Source: Streptomyces amritsarensis (lineage in GTDB: Bacteria > Actinomycetota > Actinomycetes > Streptomycetales > Streptomycetaceae). Taken from it: a stretch of DNA of 46,894 bases. The notes beneath the pieces are model-generated. The model did not search any database and was not told where the DNA came from. It was given only the letters and a program-made list of their open reading frames with translations. A program made the position numbers and the translations under genes. How positions within the stretch are numbered: the first letter of the stretch is position 1; each line of letters opens with the position of its first letter. Positions 45,085-46,894 of this stretch are shown here, one piece after another. The DNA is taken from positions 1 to 46,894 of the forward strand of contig NZ_MQUR01000064.1 of NCBI RefSeq assembly GCF_001953875.1, read 5' to 3'.

Positions 45085-45328
45085 CTGTGTGCCTGAGTCT
45101 TGGGTAGCGGCCGCCGGATCCCACCGTGGGGTGGAGCTGAGCAATGCGCCGGGCAGTCGAGTTCGGGCTGCCGGGATCTCCGACATCAGGGCGTGAATCG
45201 CGCCCCGACCGTCCGTCTCGGCCACCTGGGTCCGGCGGGCCGCACGACGACTCTGTCACTGGCACCCCGTGCCATCAAGGAGTGCCGTTTGCCAAGTTCT
45301 GCGAATCTTCCGGCGGTCTTCTGCCACG

Positions 45329-45336
45329 TTTGCAAA
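45329..45336. promoter_or_regulatory. TTTGCAAA palindrome, candidate RamB/ScfR operator
   Basis: The perfect palindrome TTTGCAAA equals the core of the RamB operator known from Corynebacterium (AACTTTGCAAA-like). A related pair, TTTGCC (45288-45293) and GCGAA (45301-45305), lies about 30 bases away. Both are in the aceA/regulator divergent region. Confidence 0.5.
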
Positions 45337-45406
45337 GGTCGTCGACGGTGCGGTGGCGCGTACTGTGGAGCCCGGCCGAGGGGGCCGTGTGAGGGGAGGG
45401 GTGCGG

Positions 45407-46813
45407 GTGGGCAAGACGTACGCGGGGGCGCGCCTGCGGCGGCTGCGCGAGGAGCGCCGGATGAGCCAGGCGGAACTGGCCAGGGTCCTCGGCATCTCGC
45501 CCAGCTACCTCAACCAGATGGAGCACGAGTCGCGTCCGCTGACGGTCCCCGTGCTGCTCCGGCTGACCGAGGCCTTCGGCGTCGACCCCGGCTTCTTCTC
45601 CGAGCGCGACACCGGCCGGCTCGTGGCCGACCTGCGCGAGGCCCTCGCCGGAGAGGTCGCCGAGGCCCGCGTGTCGCCCTCGGACCTCGCGGAGCTGGCC
45701 CGGCGGATGCCGGCCGTCGCGTCCGTGCTCCTGGAGCTGGGCCGGCGCAGCCAACTGCTCGCGGAGCGGCTGGCGGAGACGGCGGACGGCAGGGACGGAG
45801 CCGACGGTGGGGCACCGCGCTCGCCCCACGAGGAGATCCGCGAGTTCTTCTACCGGCGGCAGAACTACCTGCACGACACCGACCTGGCCGCCGAGGACCT
45901 CGCCCGGGAGATCGGCATCCGGCGGGGCGACGTGCTGCGCGTGCTGGCGGACCGGCTCGCCGGCCGGCACGGGGTCCGGCTGGCGGCCGGCTCCGACCGC
46001 CTCCACCGTTTCGACGCGAGGGCGCGTGTCCTGCACCTGTCCGGGCGGCTGCGGCCGGGCCAGCAGGCGTTCCGGATGGCCACCCAGCTCGCCCTGCTGG
46101 AGTACGGGGCGGAGCTGGACCGGCTGGCCGCCGAGGACTTCCCGCAGGACTCCCCCGCCCACGGCCTGGCCCGGATCGGCATCGCGAACTACTTCGCGGC
46201 GGCGCTGGTCCTTCCGTACGGCACCTTCCACACGACCGCCGAGGAGTTCCGGTACGACATCGAGCGGCTCGCGGACCACTTCGGCCTCGGCTACGAGACC
46301 GTCTGCCACCGCCTCAGCACCCTGCAACGTCCCAGGCTGCGGGGGGTGCCCTTCTCCTTCGTACGCGTCGACCGGGCGGGGAACATGTCCAAGCGGCAGT
46401 CCGCCACCGGATTCCACTTCTCCCGGGCGGGCGGCACCTGCCCGCTGTGGAACGTCTACGAGGCCTTCGTCGCGCCCGGCCGTGTCCACGTCCAGGTCGC
46501 CGCCATGCCCGACGGGCAGCGGTACCTGTGGACCGCGCGCGCCGTGACCCGCCACCGCGGCGGGTGGGGCGAGCCCGGCAAGACCTTCTCGATCGGCCTC
46601 GGCTGCGAGATCCGGCACGCCTCGCGGCTGGTCTACTCCGACGGCCTCGACCTCGGCAACGCCTCCGCCGCGACCCCCATCGGCATGGGCTGCCGCCTGT
46701 GCGAACGGCTCGACTGCCCCCAGCGGGCGGTGCCGCCGCTCGGCCGCGTCCTGGCGGTCGACGAGAACAGCAGCACCTTCGTCCCCTACCCCGTGGCCCC
46801 GGAGAAGGGCTGA
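45407..46813 (+). CDS. RamB/ScfR-type regulator of acetate and short-chain acyl metabolism
   Basis: This 468-residue regulator has an N-terminal Xre HTH (residues about 8-62: LRRLREERRMSQAELARVLGISPSYLNQMEHESRPLTVPVL). A linker follows, then an IrrE/peptidase-M78-like region (about 225-330, including RMATQLALLEYG and ANYFAAALVLPYGTF, without an HExxH metal site) and the C-terminal short-chain fatty acyl regulator domain. Near the end, GMGCRLCERLDC (about 427-438) gives a three-Cys cluster typical of the family. RamB in Corynebacterium controls aceA/aceB, and this gene is divergent from aceA, so the same role is likely. The GTG at 45407 has GGAGG seven bases upstream; GTG 45401 is an alternative. 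Confidence 0.92.
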   Translation: MGKTYAGARLRRLREERRMSQAELARVLGISPSYLNQMEHESRPLTVPVLLRLTEAFGVDPGFFSERDTGRLVADLREALAGEVAEARVSPSDLAELARRMPAVASVLLELGRRSQLLAERLAETADGRDGADGGAPRSPHEEIREFFYRRQNYLHDTDLAAEDLAREIGIRRGDVLRVLADRLAGRHGVRLAAGSDRLHRFDARARVLHLSGRLRPGQQAFRMATQLALLEYGAELDRLAAEDFPQDSPAHGLARIGIANYFAAALVLPYGTFHTTAEEFRYDIERLADHFGLGYETVCHRLSTLQRPRLRGVPFSFVRVDRAGNMSKRQSATGFHFSRAGGTCPLWNVYEAFVAPGRVHVQVAAMPDGQRYLWTARAVTRHRGGWGEPGKTFSIGLGCEIRHASRLVYSDGLDLGNASAATPIGMGCRLCERLDCPQRAVPPLGRVLAVDENSSTFVPYPVAPEKG

Positions 46814-46844
46814 GGGACCGACCCGCCGGGGCCCGGAGGCAGAC

Positions 46845-46882
46845 CCCGCCGATCCCCACGGAAATCCGCGGGGATCGGCGGG
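46845..46882 (+). terminator. terminator after the RamB-type gene
   Basis: CCCGCCGATCCCC (46845-46857) pairs with GGGGATCGGCGGG (46870-46882), a perfect 13-bp outer stem. CGG and CCG pair further inside around an AAAT loop. It starts 31 bases after the stop codon. Confidence 0.85.
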
Positions 46883-46894
46883 AACCGGGCGGGG

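Overview
The window is typical Streptomyces chromosome: very high GC, strong GC bias at third codon positions, GTG and TTG starts, SsgA-like and EF-hand proteins, sigma-B/F/G and ECF sigma factors, and 19-bp iron boxes of the DmdR/DtxR type. I found no tRNA, rRNA, insertion sequence, prophage or CRISPR array.

Positions 1-18700 are a mosaic of small transcription units. They hold an isocitrate lyase/PEP mutase-family enzyme coupled to a small secreted protein, a second small secreted protein, a DacB-type D-Ala-D-Ala carboxypeptidase, and an HTH protein with a C-terminal membrane helix. An ECF sigma factor follows, overlapping two Asp23-family genes, the first of which carries an anti-sigma-like zinc motif. 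Next come a methyltransferase, a membrane protein, an ArsR-type regulator with an EamA exporter (both with related palindromes upstream), a lipoprotein, a PI-PLC-like secreted enzyme, a P450 with an unusual I-helix, an EF-hand protein, a class II glutamine amidotransferase, an MscS channel, a sigma-B/F/G factor divergent from an HTH protein across a strong palindrome, an SsgA-like protein and a secreted SH3-like protein.

Positions 20377-43423 are a complete coelichelin siderophore cluster in the gene order known from S. coelicolor: MbtH (cchK), esterase cchJ, exporter half cchI, trimodular NRPS cchH, exporter half cchG, binding lipoprotein cchF, ATPase cchE, permeases cchD and cchC, ornithine N-hydroxylase cchB and formyltransferase cchA. 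The adenylation pocket residues read as formyl-hydroxyornithine, threonine and hydroxyornithine. Four iron boxes sit before cchK/cchJ, cchF, cchB and cchA, so iron-bound DmdR should repress the whole set. CchA and CchB make the building blocks, CchH with CchK assembles the peptide, CchG and CchI probably export it, CchF-CchC-CchD-CchE take the iron complex back up, and CchJ probably hydrolyses the peptide. The cluster type is known. Less ordinary points are an amidohydrolase gene directly behind cchK that could act on the N-formyl groups, perfectly complementary ATP-site degeneration in CchG and CchI, and a catalytic His-to-Leu change in the third-module condensation domain.

Positions 43727-46813 hold isocitrate lyase (aceA) and, divergently, a RamB/ScfR-type regulator, separated by a leader with a 9-bp inverted repeat and a TTTGCAAA palindrome.
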